From Acidobacteriota bacterium (lineage in GTDB: Bacteria > Acidobacteriota > Terriglobia > Terriglobales > Acidobacteriaceae), in NCBI GenBank assembly GCA_003225465.1, contig QIAH01000346.1:14338-63521 (forward strand): a DNA stretch of 49,184 bases, read 5' to 3'. Shown piece by piece: positions 1 to 7,581 of the stretch (position 1 is the stretch's first letter; each line of letters begins with the position of its first letter). Position numbers and translations under genes: made by a program. Under the pieces are notes generated by a model. The model was not told where the DNA came from, did not search any database, and saw only the letters and a program-made list of their open reading frames with translations.

Positions 1-253
1 TTGTGTCGTCATAGACCGAACCATCCTTAAAGCGAAAGATCAGACGGCTCGTCACCCGGTCACCCTCTGGGACTTGGGTCATTTCACCGTCTGCAAGGCG
101 CTTGCCATCAAGGGTGCGAAGTGCAAGAAAGCCGTGCATCAGGCCTTCCATGTGGCGCACGTGGACCTGATCACCAGTCAGCGGGATTGTCTCGAACACG
201 CAGGCCAACAGGATCGCCAGCACGCGAAACCAGAATTGTCCTAACTTCACCAT
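1..253 (-). CDS. Exported protein of unknown function, C-terminus outside window
   Basis: Translating the minus strand from an ATG at 253 gives an open frame that runs off the left edge, so it is absent from the ORF track. The first ~28 residues (MVKLGQFWFRVLAILL...) are a plausible signal peptide. They are followed by a stretch rich in charged and beta-forming residues (DQVHVRHMEGLMHGFLALRT, then GDRVTSRLIFRFKDGSVYDD). I see no catalytic motif and do not recognise the family with certainty; it looks like an envelope or periplasmic protein. A GTG directly follows the ATG, so the start could be one codon later. The gene faces away from the decayed region to its right. Confidence 0.65.
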   Translation of the reverse strand, partial: MVKLGQFWFRVLAILLACVFETIPLTGDQVHVRHMEGLMHGFLALRTLDGKRLADGEMTQVPEGDRVTSRLIFRFKDGSVYDDT

Positions 254-453
254 GTCATCGAAACTATGCGTCGCCCGAGGCTCCCCTTCAACGTAGCATG
301 AGCGCATTCCGGCCGAAATACAGCAAATACTGAATATTCACATACGTAATCTGCCAGAATGAAGCGGTGCCGCGCACACGCCGATACGCAATTCCTGGTC
401 AGCGACGTGACCATTCTCCGTTCCACCCTGATGCCAGGGCTGAAATGCAACGA

Positions 454-744
454 CCAGCTTTGAAGCACCTTGCGCACCGTGGCCTGATCAACACCTAGCA
501 AATCGGCGAACGGCTGAAGGTTTGGTGCAAGCGACACGATATCGCCGACGTTCAAATCGCGATTTGCCCACCCATCTAGCCGATGCCCAATACCTTGAGT
601 TAAGGAGTTCTCAACGGTGGAGTGGCAAAGTGCACACTGAATTCCCACTGATTTCAAACTGCCATCGGAATTGAAGAATCCCGTGACACCGAGTACAGAG
701 TTTAACTTGTGGCTGGCGAATTGTTGTTTCGCCCATGATTTCTT
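454..744 (-). pseudogene. Fragment of a c-type cytochrome-like protein
   Basis: Within the 212-aa minus ORF only the middle ~97 residues look like protein. They contain a CALCH heme-binding motif followed by GHRLDGWANRDLNVGDIVSL, a pattern I know from exported single-heme proteins annotated as hypothetical cytochromes. The expected N-terminal part with signal peptide and the expected C-terminal part are both missing. The residues before KQQFASHKLN are antisense of a transposase fragment, and those after VRKVLQSW lose coding character. No start codon or ribosome-binding site belongs to it. It is best read as a remnant left by the rearrangement that also deposited the adjacent transposase piece. 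Confidence 0.6.
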
Positions 745-774
745 GGGATTTCCCGTCCTGTTACGATTCTGCTG

Positions 775-930
775 ATGCGCGATCTGGTCGTTCTTTTCAT
801 CCACTTCATCGCGACCTTGGCCCGCTTGCTCGGACCTGGCGGCGCCCGCTCCATCGTTGCGGAGTCGCTTCTCCTCAAGCACCAACTCCTGATCCTGAAT
901 CGCTCTCGGCGCCGATCGCCGAAATCGTTT
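775..930 (+). mobile_element. Transposase N-terminal fragment (integrase-type IS)
   Basis: The first ~50 residues of the 438-aa plus ORF (MRDLVVLFIHFIATLARLLG..., ending ...LLLKHQLLILNRSRRRSPK) match the conserved N-terminus of DDE integrase-type transposases. The homology then stops and an unrelated radical SAM protein begins in the same frame. The DDE catalytic core is absent, so this is an inactive IS scar. Inverted repeats or target duplications could not be identified. Confidence 0.65.
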
Positions 931-984
931 GCAAAACTAAAAAAGCATTTCAGCGCTCATCAAAAAGGCATCCTACCGTTAAGT

Positions 985-2091
985 ATGCCCACGACCCGGG
1001 CCAAAATTTGGGATATGTTGCGGCTCCTTCGGCACGGTGGCCCCGCCTTGTGCAATGTCGCCGTTACCAATTCCTGCAATGCAACTTGCGACTTCTGCAA
1101 TTTTGCGAATGGCAAAATCCCTCATAAAGACTTGCGTTGGATAGACGCTACCCGTCTTGACGCTGCGCTCCAGATTCTGCATGGTCGCGGCATCCGTTAC
1201 GTCAGCTTCTTTGGCGGCGAGCCTCTTCTTCATCCATATATCGCCGAAATTGTTGCTCTCTCGATTGAAAAGGGCATGGGAACGGCCTTGATTACGAATG
1301 GCTGGTTGCTACCGGCGAAGCTCGATGAACTGGTGGGTTCCGGACTCAAGACGATTTACATCTCCATCGATGCGGCATCCATCGATGCTCACGAAGCCAA
1401 CCGGGGATTGAAGCGATTGGGCGAACGGATTCGCGCAGCAACGGCAAGAATGCCCCGGCTTGGGATTACACCAATCGCCCAAGTGACCATGAGCAAGCTC
1501 ATCAAGAACTATCACCTTCTCGCGCCTTTTCTTCGTGACCTCGGCTTTGAGGCAGTTGCATTCTCGTATCCACAGCGCACACGATTGGGATCGTCATCGC
1601 TTGCTTGGTCAGATACCTCCAAGCTGGTGGACTTTACAGACCGGGAACTAATTGAGGCTTTTGAAGCAGTGGACGAACTGCGAACCGCTTTTCCGGTCAA
1701 CAATCCTCACGCCTCAATTGCCGATATGAAACGTCACCTTCGGGGCGAGTCGGAGCATTTCGTCTGCTATGGGGGATACAAGAGTTTTTACATGGACTGG
1801 AATTTCGACGTGTGGCGCTGCGATGCTTGGCGAGAACGGATGTGCTCCGTATGGGACTTCGATAAGACCCCGTTTGTGCGCGACGGCTGCACTGCCTGCA
1901 TCGCTGATTGCTACAGGGATTCGAGTGTAATGCTGCATTTTGCCGTCTCTCTAGGTGACACATTGGACGGAATATGTGAAGGAAAACTGGTTGCCACGCT
2001 CAAGACTATCGCGAATACGAGGAACCTTGAATCATTGAGCGCAGTGTTCGAAAATGCCCGGGTACGTTCCCGGTTGGCACGAACAGGATAA
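985..2091 (+). CDS. Radical SAM protein with C-terminal auxiliary-cluster cysteines
   Basis: The ORF track starts at 775, but the first 70 codons are transposase debris and linker, so the ATG at 985 (MPTTRAKIWDML) is preferred; the protein is then ~368 aa. The CNATCDFCNF motif (CxxxCxxC) near residue 37 binds the catalytic 4Fe-4S cluster with S-adenosylmethionine. FFGGEPLLHP is the typical GGE motif, and ISIDA lies on a later barrel strand. Near the C-terminus several cysteines (VCYGG, RCDAW, RMCSV, then GCTACIADCYRD) resemble a SPASM/twitch domain that holds an auxiliary cluster, as in enzymes that modify peptides or other large substrates. No precursor peptide or partner gene is adjacent, so the substrate is unknown. 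The upstream region is disrupted by the IS scar and no good Shine-Dalgarno sequence is seen, so expression may be impaired. Confidence 0.85.
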   Translation: MPTTRAKIWDMLRLLRHGGPALCNVAVTNSCNATCDFCNFANGKIPHKDLRWIDATRLDAALQILHGRGIRYVSFFGGEPLLHPYIAEIVALSIEKGMGTALITNGWLLPAKLDELVGSGLKTIYISIDAASIDAHEANRGLKRLGERIRAATARMPRLGITPIAQVTMSKLIKNYHLLAPFLRDLGFEAVAFSYPQRTRLGSSSLAWSDTSKLVDFTDRELIEAFEAVDELRTAFPVNNPHASIADMKRHLRGESEHFVCYGGYKSFYMDWNFDVWRCDAWRERMCSVWDFDKTPFVRDGCTACIADCYRDSSVMLHFAVSLGDTLDGICEGKLVATLKTIANTRNLESLSAVFENARVRSRLARTG

Positions 2092-2186
2092 ATTGCGGAC
2101 TCCTACGCGCATCAGTCTTCCGCACCCCCTTGATTAATCCCGAACCGTTTCCGTTCCAGAACTATGTTGACCGGCCCGGTTCTCAT

Positions 2187-2222
2187 GAGCCGTCATTACC
2201 AGAGATGACGGCTCGTTTGTTC
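2187..2222 (+). terminator. Rho-independent terminator-like hairpin
   Basis: GAGCCGTCAT and ATGACGGCTC form a perfect 10-bp stem around an 8-nt loop, followed by GTTTGTTCT. It lies ~95 nt downstream of the radical SAM stop codon and is oriented to end that transcript. Confidence 0.65.
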
Positions 2223-2287
2223 TGGTGACGCAGATCACACACCGCAAGGTCTATTTTCTTTAGGCTTCGCGTCACGAGAGATCAGCC

Positions 2288-2470
2288 GTGGAAAAGCCCA
2301 TTATGACGGCAATCGGAAAGCTGGTTCTCGCTGGAGAGCAGGCGGGATTCAGTGTCGAACAGATGATTCAGTTGTTGCAGACCGGCGGGAGCGTGGGAAC
2401 ACTTTTGTGCCTTATCGAGTTGCGACTCTCTCCGCCAACAGGTGGTCGGTCGTCGCGCTGGGTAATGTGA
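2288..2470 (+). CDS. Small conserved-looking protein (about 60 aa)
   Basis: This short ORF begins at a GTG (2288) or at an in-frame ATG at 2303. The product has a helical, coding-like N-terminal half (GKLVLAGEQAGFSVEQMIQLL) followed by TLLCLIELRL and a short basic tail ending SSRWVM. I associate this pattern with tiny unannotated proteins that recur in Acidobacteriota genomes, but no function is known to me. There is no signal peptide or membrane span. The lack of a strong ribosome-binding site leaves the start open. Confidence 0.5.
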   Translation: MEKPIMTAIGKLVLAGEQAGFSVEQMIQLLQTGGSVGTLLCLIELRLSPPTGGRSSRWVM

Positions 2471-2566
2471 CACTAGAAACATTCGCACTGGCCTACGAAT
2501 CGGGCCAGAAAATTTGGATTCTGGAAATTCTCATCGACACACAAAGTTAGCGCGCAAGAAATAAAA

Positions 2567-2630
2567 ACCCCGCACTGATCTCGGTCAGGGTTCAGGCACG
2601 AAGCCGAGAAGCCAGATTCCAGTGCGGGGT
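2567..2630 (-). terminator. Terminator-like branched hairpin downstream of the small helical gene
   Basis: ACCCCGCACTG and CAGTGCGGGGT are perfect 11-bp complementary arms, with an inner TCTCGG/CCGAGA pairing. Read on the minus strand, the stem is followed by GTTTTTATTT. It sits just past the stop codon of the 80-aa minus gene, which fits an intrinsic terminator with an unusually large internal element. Confidence 0.6.
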
Positions 2631-2636
2631 AGACGT

Positions 2637-2879
2637 TCAGTCAGCGGCGTTTGAGGATGATGTCTTTTCAGCAACGTCTCTCGTTACTCCTACGGTCACA
2701 TATTGGAGGAATTCGGCATGCTCATGCAGAGCGGTACGTAAGTCCGATAGCACGGATTGCAATTCTGGCCCCTTCGCCGCGACCGCCTTCGTGCAGAGAT
2801 TCCTGATTCGGTCTTCGAAGAGATTCTTGATTCTCTCTTCGAAGAGATTTCTCATTCGCTCTTCAGATGGAATTTCCAT
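2637..2879 (-). CDS. Small helical protein, first member of a local paralogous family
   Basis: The ORF track extends to 3062, but coding character begins at MEIPSEERMRN (start 2879), giving 80 aa. The N-terminus has three consecutive near-copies of a short unit (RMRNLFEERIKNLFEDRIRNL), predicting a continuous amphipathic helix or coiled coil. LCTKAVAAKGPELQSVLSDLR and ALHEHAEFLQYV follow. The unit R(I/V)(R/K)(N/E)L(C/S)xKA...(A)ELxxLR recurs in the minus genes at 3638-3823 and 4020-4224. It has no known catalytic motif and is probably an intracellular protein-protein interaction module. A terminator-like hairpin follows the stop. Confidence 0.6.
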   Translation of the reverse strand: MEIPSEERMRNLFEERIKNLFEDRIRNLCTKAVAAKGPELQSVLSDLRTALHEHAEFLQYVTVGVTRDVAEKTSSSNAAD

Positions 2880-3047
2880 GAACAGCCCACTTCGGATTGA
2901 AAGATACGGACAGTGTGGCAGAATCACAATACGGAAACCAATGTAGGGAAAGCTACAAAGCCTTGGTACGAGCTGGAATTTGCCTGTGGATCCTATTGGC
3001 ACAGATTTTTTAAGGTGTTCGCTACACTGAAATACAGGAGTTGCTGT

Positions 3048-3254
3048 ATGCACACGAGACATACTGTCCGCAAGTGGCAGGTGATCGCCGCAGAGGTTTC
3101 AAAGGAACGGAATCACGAACGATTCGAAGAACTGCTAAAGGAACTCTCCGAAGCTCTGAATGTAGGGGAACACCGAAAGCTGAAGGCGGAGGACGTGCCG
3201 AAAGTTTCCAACAAAATAACGCAATTTCCGCTTAAAGCAGCTCCGAGCCGATGA
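3048..3254 (+). CDS. Small helical hypothetical protein (68 aa)
   Basis: The ATG at 3048 is chosen because AGGAG lies 7 nt upstream; the longer ORF-track start at 2913 covers sequence without coding character. The product (MHTRHTVRKWQVIAAEVSKE...) is charged and helical, with RFEELLKELSEALNVGEHRKL. It resembles, in length and helical pattern, short proteins found repeatedly in Acidobacteriota. It sits between minus-strand members of the neighbouring small family and is divergent from the 80-aa gene. Function unknown. Confidence 0.5.
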   Translation: MHTRHTVRKWQVIAAEVSKERNHERFEELLKELSEALNVGEHRKLKAEDVPKVSNKITQFPLKAAPSR

Positions 3255-3361
3255 TCTGGCCCCCTGCGACTAGCGCTTGAACCTCTAGAGAGCTTCACAA
3301 CCTACCCGCGATTCCGATAATGCCTACGTCGATAAATCTTGGAGGCGAAGAGTGTCCCACC

Positions 3362-3604
3362 ATGATCAAAAAGAAACGCAAGGAATTGAGGGGCAGGATC
3401 AATAAAGTGCTAAAGCCGATCCTTCCGCATGAACCCGAAAAAGCCGAAATCAGCGTTGAGGATGCCGACGACTTGTATCGAGAAATCCGTGTTGAAAATG
3501 TCTTGACTGATGAGAACGGCGAAAAGACCCGTCTCAAACCCGGAGCTGATGTCGATATCGTCATTGAAGCAGACACGGATGCTACCTCAAAGAAACCTGA
3601 TTAG
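3362..3604 (+). CDS. Small acidic hypothetical protein with basic N-terminus
   Basis: The frame is open from 3320, but the ATG at 3362 (MIKKKRKELRG) is preferred since it begins the well-behaved protein; a GGAGGCGAAGAG purine run ends ~9 nt before it. The 80-aa product has a lysine-rich first 20 residues, then ISVEDADDLYREIRVEN and a beta-rich segment LTDENGEKTRLKPGADVDIVIEAD. It looks like a compact cytosolic domain and I associate it with a conserved family of unknown function. No neighbours suggest a pathway. Confidence 0.55.
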   Translation: MIKKKRKELRGRINKVLKPILPHEPEKAEISVEDADDLYREIRVENVLTDENGEKTRLKPGADVDIVIEADTDATSKKPD

Positions 3605-3637
3605 ATAAATTAGCAGATTTAAGTTCAGGCGGCAGTT

Positions 3638-3823
3638 TTAGATGGGGAGGTTCTTTGTCGAGTCAATTCCAATCGCTTGGCTGCGAGAAACCTGACGGCT
3701 GCAGAATGCTCCTTTAAGCAGTCCGTGCAGTTCGGCAAAAAGTACGGGCACTTCGGCATCATCGACGGTCGTTGCCTTCTCGCAAAGTTCCTTGACTCGC
3801 TCTTCTATAGAGTGTGTCTTCAC
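3638..3823 (-). CDS. Small helical protein, second paralogue
   Basis: Coding character starts at the GTG at 3823 (VKTHSIEERVKELCEKATT); the ORF upstream to 3988 looks random. The 61-aa product shares the (E/D)(E/D)R(V/I)(K/R)(E/N)LC(E/T)KA unit and a downstream hydrophobic-helix pattern (VPVLFAELHGLL) with the 80-aa protein at 2637-2879. The C-terminal HEHAEF segment of that protein is not conserved. The start lacks a clear Shine-Dalgarno sequence, so the gene may be degenerating. Confidence 0.45.
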   Translation of the reverse strand: MKTHSIEERVKELCEKATTVDDAEVPVLFAELHGLLKGAFCSRQVSRSQAIGIDSTKNLPI

Positions 3824-4019
3824 AGCCCATTGAAAGTAGTGAAGAATAACTGTGAATGCAACACACCGCCTTTTGTAGTTTAGGAAACGCCGACCGCCTA
3901 TCCGCCGAGTAGTGGCAGAGCAAACACCAGAGTCACAACGAGACAGTTCTCGCGCTTCAGCCATGCGATCAACTTTTCCGCATTCCATTCAGGTTTACAG
4001 TAGCGAAGATGTCCTCCCT

Positions 4020-4224
4020 TCAGTCAGCCGTCTCGGCAGAGGAGGACGACCGGTTTGCTCTCAAGAACATGTATCCGACGAATTGAGCATGTTCCTGAAG
4101 AGCCGCTCGTAGGTTCGCAAAGGAGAGATTCGAGTTCAGGCCCTTCTGTGACTTTCACTTTCTCGGAGAGTTCCCGGATCGTTCGATGATTGGCTGAATT
4201 TCCAAGAGCCGATTTCGGTGACAA
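4020..4224 (-). pseudogene. Third small helical paralogue, frameshifted
   Basis: The minus ORF reads TIRELSEKVKVTEGPELESLLC and then turns into low-complexity nonsense. Shifting frame at about 4120 continues the homology as FANLRAALQEHAQFVGYMF and ends SSSAETAD at a TGA (4020-4022). Compare ELQSVLSDLRTALHEHAEFLQYV and SSSNAAD in the gene at 2637. One indel therefore splits an otherwise recognisable copy. It shows that this tiny family has duplicated locally and that at least one copy has decayed. Confidence 0.55.
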
Positions 4225-4497
4225 ACCCCAAACGTTCGGGTTTGTTGCCGTGGCCGGGTGAGTGGCTGTACCAAATTTGGTTTCAAAAGCCGCGTGAGGA
4301 TGACGGATTCACCCAAAAGATATCACTTGGGTGGAGTCGGTCTTGTGACCAGCTGCTTGACCACCATGCATTCGGGCCAACCGTCATCGGAGACGGCTAC
4401 AAAATGCGGTGAAGTTCAAGTGGCCGAATTTTCTCGCGGGTCAGGGTCGCTGCTGGGCCGCTGTGCAAAGTGAAGTGCGACGGAGTTTTGGCCGTGG

Positions 4498-4635
4498 CTA
4501 GTGAGGCATCACCACGCTAAGCCTGCAGCGGACCCCTGTCAGGTCAGTGACCGCGGCATGGAAAGTGACCGAGCCAACCTGCATGCCGGCGAGATTCACC
4601 CGCACCTGTTGACCTGGATGCAACATGCGTACCAT
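4498..4635 (-). CDS. Possible 45-aa beta-rich small protein
   Basis: This ORF is too short for the track: ATG at 4635, stop at 4498. The product is MVRMLHPGQQVRVNLAGMQV followed by GSVTFHAAVTDLTGVRCRLSVVMPH. The alternating hydrophobic pattern and the HPGQQVRVNL start look like a small beta-barrel (PilZ-like or translation-barrel-like) fold rather than random sequence. No strong Shine-Dalgarno sequence is visible and the flanks are decayed, so it could be a fragment. Confidence 0.3.
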   Translation of the reverse strand: MVRMLHPGQQVRVNLAGMQVGSVTFHAAVTDLTGVRCRLSVVMPH

Positions 4636-4856
4636 TTTGGTCCTAACGCGTAGGGTTTACAACATACGTTTGACCAACTCGTGGTCCCAAGCCTGTCGTT
4701 GAATCTTGATCTTGTCCACGATCTTTCGACGGCCTGCATACTGGGCCGAATCGAAGAGAGTTGCAGCGTGAGTTCTATTGCGGTGGGGTGTAAAATGGCT
4801 GACAATTTTCGCGTTCGGCGACGGCGCGCAAAAGTCGTCCTGAGTTGGGGGCTAAT

Positions 4857-5168
4857 ATGCATCACTTCTGCACAAGCAGAGTGCTGCCGTGCGTCTTTGT
4901 CTTGGCGGTGCATCTGTTCTGGATCCGGGCGTACGGCGATCAGCCCTATCGTGTGTTCATCGATGGCAAGCCGCTGATGGATTTTTGTTCACCCAGCAAC
5001 ATTCTCGGCTAATTCCGCACCGGTGGGACTTTGGGGCCGGACGGCACGCTGTCGCTTCTGGCGCAGGATGACAATTCGCTGAAACGCATCACGATTAAGT
5101 TTTTGCCGGAGACGAGCCTGGAGACAATGCTCGGCGGGAGCAGTGGGATGGTCGCAGCAAGGCAGTAG
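4857..5168 (+). pseudogene. Small secreted protein interrupted by an in-frame TAA
   Basis: From the ATG at 4857 the frame encodes a signal-peptide-like segment (LPCVFVLAVHLFWIRAYG), then GDQPYRVFIDGKPLMDFCSP, and meets TAA at 5010-5012. Without any frame change it continues with good coding character (GTLGPDGTLSLLAQDDNSLK, ITIKFLPETSLETMLGG) to TAG at 5166. One substitution therefore appears to have split a ~103-aa exported protein of unknown function. Confidence 0.5.
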
Positions 5169-5230
5169 GGGCAACTTTCACTCAACTGTTTTGACGGTGA
5201 ACATAAGTCTTTCAACCAAGCGAGGAATCG

Positions 5231-5551
5231 ATGCAAAAGAAGTTCACTCTATCGAATGCACTTGCGCTGGCGCTGCTCGGGGTGCTGAGCATAACCATTG
5301 GCTGCGGCCGCAAAGTCGAAGGCAATACATATGAGGACAACGGTGGCGTGGTCAAGGTCGAGTTCAAGTCCGGTGGCAAGGCCTATGTTTCAACCGGACC
5401 GGTTACCAATACATGCAGCTACGAAGAAAGCGGCAAGAACGTCACCTTGGTATGTGAAGGCGACAAGACCGTATTCACAGTCGATGACGATGGGGCTCTG
5501 AATGGCCCGCCGGGTGGATTTCTGACGCGATTAACAAAAAAGAAGAAGTAA
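5231..5551 (+). CDS. Putative exported lipoprotein of unknown function (106 aa)
   Basis: ATG at 5231 follows GAGGAA with good spacing. Residues 1-25 are a lysine-started hydrophobic signal ending in ITIGCGRK. The cysteine is a likely lipidation site, although the lipobox (TIGC) is imperfect. The mature part is a small beta-rich domain: EGNTYEDNGGVVKVEFKSGG, then TCSYEESGKNVTLVCEGDKT and a VFTVDDDGALNG turn, with two cysteines that could form a disulfide. A short KKKK tail ends the protein. This looks like a periplasmic beta-sandwich or calycin-like domain; I do not recognise a named family. It lies alone between a decayed gene and a REP-like palindrome. Confidence 0.65.
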   Translation: MQKKFTLSNALALALLGVLSITIGCGRKVEGNTYEDNGGVVKVEFKSGGKAYVSTGPVTNTCSYEESGKNVTLVCEGDKTVFTVDDDGALNGPPGGFLTRLTKKKK

Positions 5552-5618
5552 GCGAACTTCGGCAACTGACTGCCACATTTGCGAACTGCAGCTTAGAGCT
5601 TTTAACCGCACGGTGCGC

Positions 5619-5679
5619 GCAAAGGCCGCCAAGAAAGAGTCTGTCTTTGCGAACTTCGCAAATCCTTGGCGGACTTTGC
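5619..5679. repeat. REP-like palindromic element
   Basis: Outer arms GCAAAGGCCGCCAAG (5619-5633) and CTTGGCGGACTTTGC (5665-5679) are complementary with one mismatch. An inner 8-bp perfect palindrome TTTGCGAA-C-TTCGCAAA occupies 5646-5662. The vocabulary (CGCAAAG, GCGAA, CCGCCAAG) is typical of intergenic REP elements dispersed in several soil bacterial genomes. It lies just upstream of the 616-aa gene and could affect its mRNA. Confidence 0.6.
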
Positions 5680-5706
5680 CGTCAAGAGTTTTTCTTGGGG
5701 GTCGCA

Positions 5707-7557
5707 ATGAAGAATCACAAAGTAACCGCTTTGCTGTTTGGAGTGATCGTTACCGCTTCCGCCGCTAAGGCCCAACAACCGCCACCTCTGCGAGTGAACG
5801 TGCCTTACACCTGTCCCGGCAACATGATCGTCGTCGTAAAGCACTGCGAAATGAGAGGCGGTGCTGAGGTTTGTTCCCTGGTAAAGGGTGCGCCGAATGG
5901 GCCACTCGGTAATGAAATTTCTATGCCGAAGGCACAGGCCGCCGCTCTGGGAGCCATCTGTACGACACAGGGTGGTCCAACATCGCAGTCCGTGGCCGGA
6001 CCGGCCGCGGGCGGAAGAGGACTCAATCCTCCTTATCTCAGCGAAATGCCTTCCCCGGATCGAGTCTTGGCCGCCATGAAAACCAACGATCCGCGCGAGA
6101 CTGCAGTGCGCCAAATATGGGCATTTTATGAACTGACCGAAATTATCAAGACATTGATGGGCGACCGCGAAAGCTCCCGTACGGGCATGCTGCCCGACGA
6201 GGAAAAGATCCTTAGAGATTACCTAGCTGCTCAATACAAGGTGAGCCAGGAGACGGACAAGGCTTTTCCAACCAACAAGCCCAGCGAGGATCTTACCTAC
6301 CACTTCAGCCGCTGGGACCCGAAGTTCGGATTTAAGGGCATCAATATCTGGCAATTTTTTTCCGACAACCTGCAATCGCAATTCACGCAGATCGTCGCGA
6401 AAGATAATGCTCGTTATGCTGCTCTGCGCGCTGAACAGAAGCGCGTCGCGGCTCAGGGAGTAAGCGCGGATCCGCAAGCAACCGTACCCAGGGTCCAACA
6501 GGGGATGAAAAATGACCCCGGCAGAGTTGCCTTGCGTCGCTGCGTCGAGTCGGGACGAAGCGAAATGGAGTGCCTCAGTGAAGGTCTAAAGGTTGGCCTC
6601 AAAGATCTGGCGGGAGGGGACATGGTCGCTGCCATTACCGGGGAGACTGCTCCTCAAGGGCTGCGTTTGACCGGCTCATATTCCGGTTCCACCGGAAACA
6701 AGATTCACCTTGCATTTAATCAGGACAAAGTCGTGGTTACCTGTGGTCCGCTTATCGCCGCGAGCTATCCATATGAGGTGGAAAGGGCGGCAAATCAGAT
6801 ATCCGTGAAGATATCCATCTCTCCCAAGCCGCTCGTTGTGGCGTTCAGGCCAGATAACCGCTTGGCGGGCCCGGCAGATGTGGCCGTGCATGGACTCGTG
6901 CCGATTGGCCATGGCGGAGGAGGATCATCTGCACCCGCCTATCAAACGCAAACCCAAACCACAACTCGGGAGCGGCAGATCGACGCCGCCGAGGCCCAGA
7001 ACTACGCTGGCACTGACGCTGTACATCAAAACGGAATGGAATATTCCGTGACCGAGCAGGTCACAAGCACCTCGTACGAACCAGCGCCAGTTGCTAATTA
7101 CCAGCTGCCACCGATGGCTCCCAAAACCGAGCAGTGCACCGCAGGAATTATGCAGGGCAGCAGCAGTTCCGGAAGCGTTATGGAATCATTGACGCAAGTT
7201 GTGGCTCCGTCCGCTAAGCAGAAACCGCCCGTACCTCCTGGTTTGCGATTGGCAGGCGTGTACGCAGGACAGAGCGGCCTTCGCATTGAATTCCGCGAAG
7301 ATTCCGCGACCGTGGAATGCGGGGAAACGCATGTTGCTCAGACTTATTCCATGCAAGACAACAACGGCCAAGTCTTGCTGAAGATCGAGAATGGCGCGAC
7401 GCCGATAGCGCTCGATTTGCAAGCGAACGGAACGCTGGTCGGATCGGGAGTAGTAGATGTTGCCGGACGCCTTGTCACCGGATCAACCGACAATGCTCTT
7501 ACCTATGCCGCAAGGAATGCTCGCTGCGCAGTGGGGACTCTTACACCCCAAAAATGA
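5707..7557 (+). CDS. Exported protein with two copies of a C-terminal beta domain
   Basis: The start is taken at the ATG at 5707 (MKNHKVTALLFGVIVTASAAKAQ), a clear signal peptide preceded by a G-rich stretch; the ORF-track start runs into the REP-like palindrome. The 616-aa product has an N-terminal domain with paired cysteines (VPYTCPGN, VKHCEMRGGAEVCSLV), a helical middle part, and two related segments: GLRLTGSYSGSTGNKIHLAF...VTCG (~318-400) and GLRLAGVYAGQSGLRIEF...VECG (~530-615). Each repeat has the same order of strands and one cysteine. The linker between them is glutamine- and threonine-rich (AYQTQTQTTTRERQ). No catalytic motif is seen. It is probably periplasmic or surface-bound. Confidence 0.75.
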   Translation: MKNHKVTALLFGVIVTASAAKAQQPPPLRVNVPYTCPGNMIVVVKHCEMRGGAEVCSLVKGAPNGPLGNEISMPKAQAAALGAICTTQGGPTSQSVAGPAAGGRGLNPPYLSEMPSPDRVLAAMKTNDPRETAVRQIWAFYELTEIIKTLMGDRESSRTGMLPDEEKILRDYLAAQYKVSQETDKAFPTNKPSEDLTYHFSRWDPKFGFKGINIWQFFSDNLQSQFTQIVAKDNARYAALRAEQKRVAAQGVSADPQATVPRVQQGMKNDPGRVALRRCVESGRSEMECLSEGLKVGLKDLAGGDMVAAITGETAPQGLRLTGSYSGSTGNKIHLAFNQDKVVVTCGPLIAASYPYEVERAANQISVKISISPKPLVVAFRPDNRLAGPADVAVHGLVPIGHGGGGSSAPAYQTQTQTTTRERQIDAAEAQNYAGTDAVHQNGMEYSVTEQVTSTSYEPAPVANYQLPPMAPKTEQCTAGIMQGSSSSGSVMESLTQVVAPSAKQKPPVPPGLRLAGVYAGQSGLRIEFREDSATVECGETHVAQTYSMQDNNGQVLLKIENGATPIALDLQANGTLVGSGVVDVAGRLVTGSTDNALTYAARNARCAVGTLTPQK

Positions 7558-7581
7558 AGCGGCGTTCGCCGCTGGAAGGCT

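Noticed and set aside
775-2091. A single 438-aa protein as in the ORF track
   Set aside because: The first ~50 residues are transposase-like and unrelated to the radical SAM domain; fusion is due to IS debris staying in frame.
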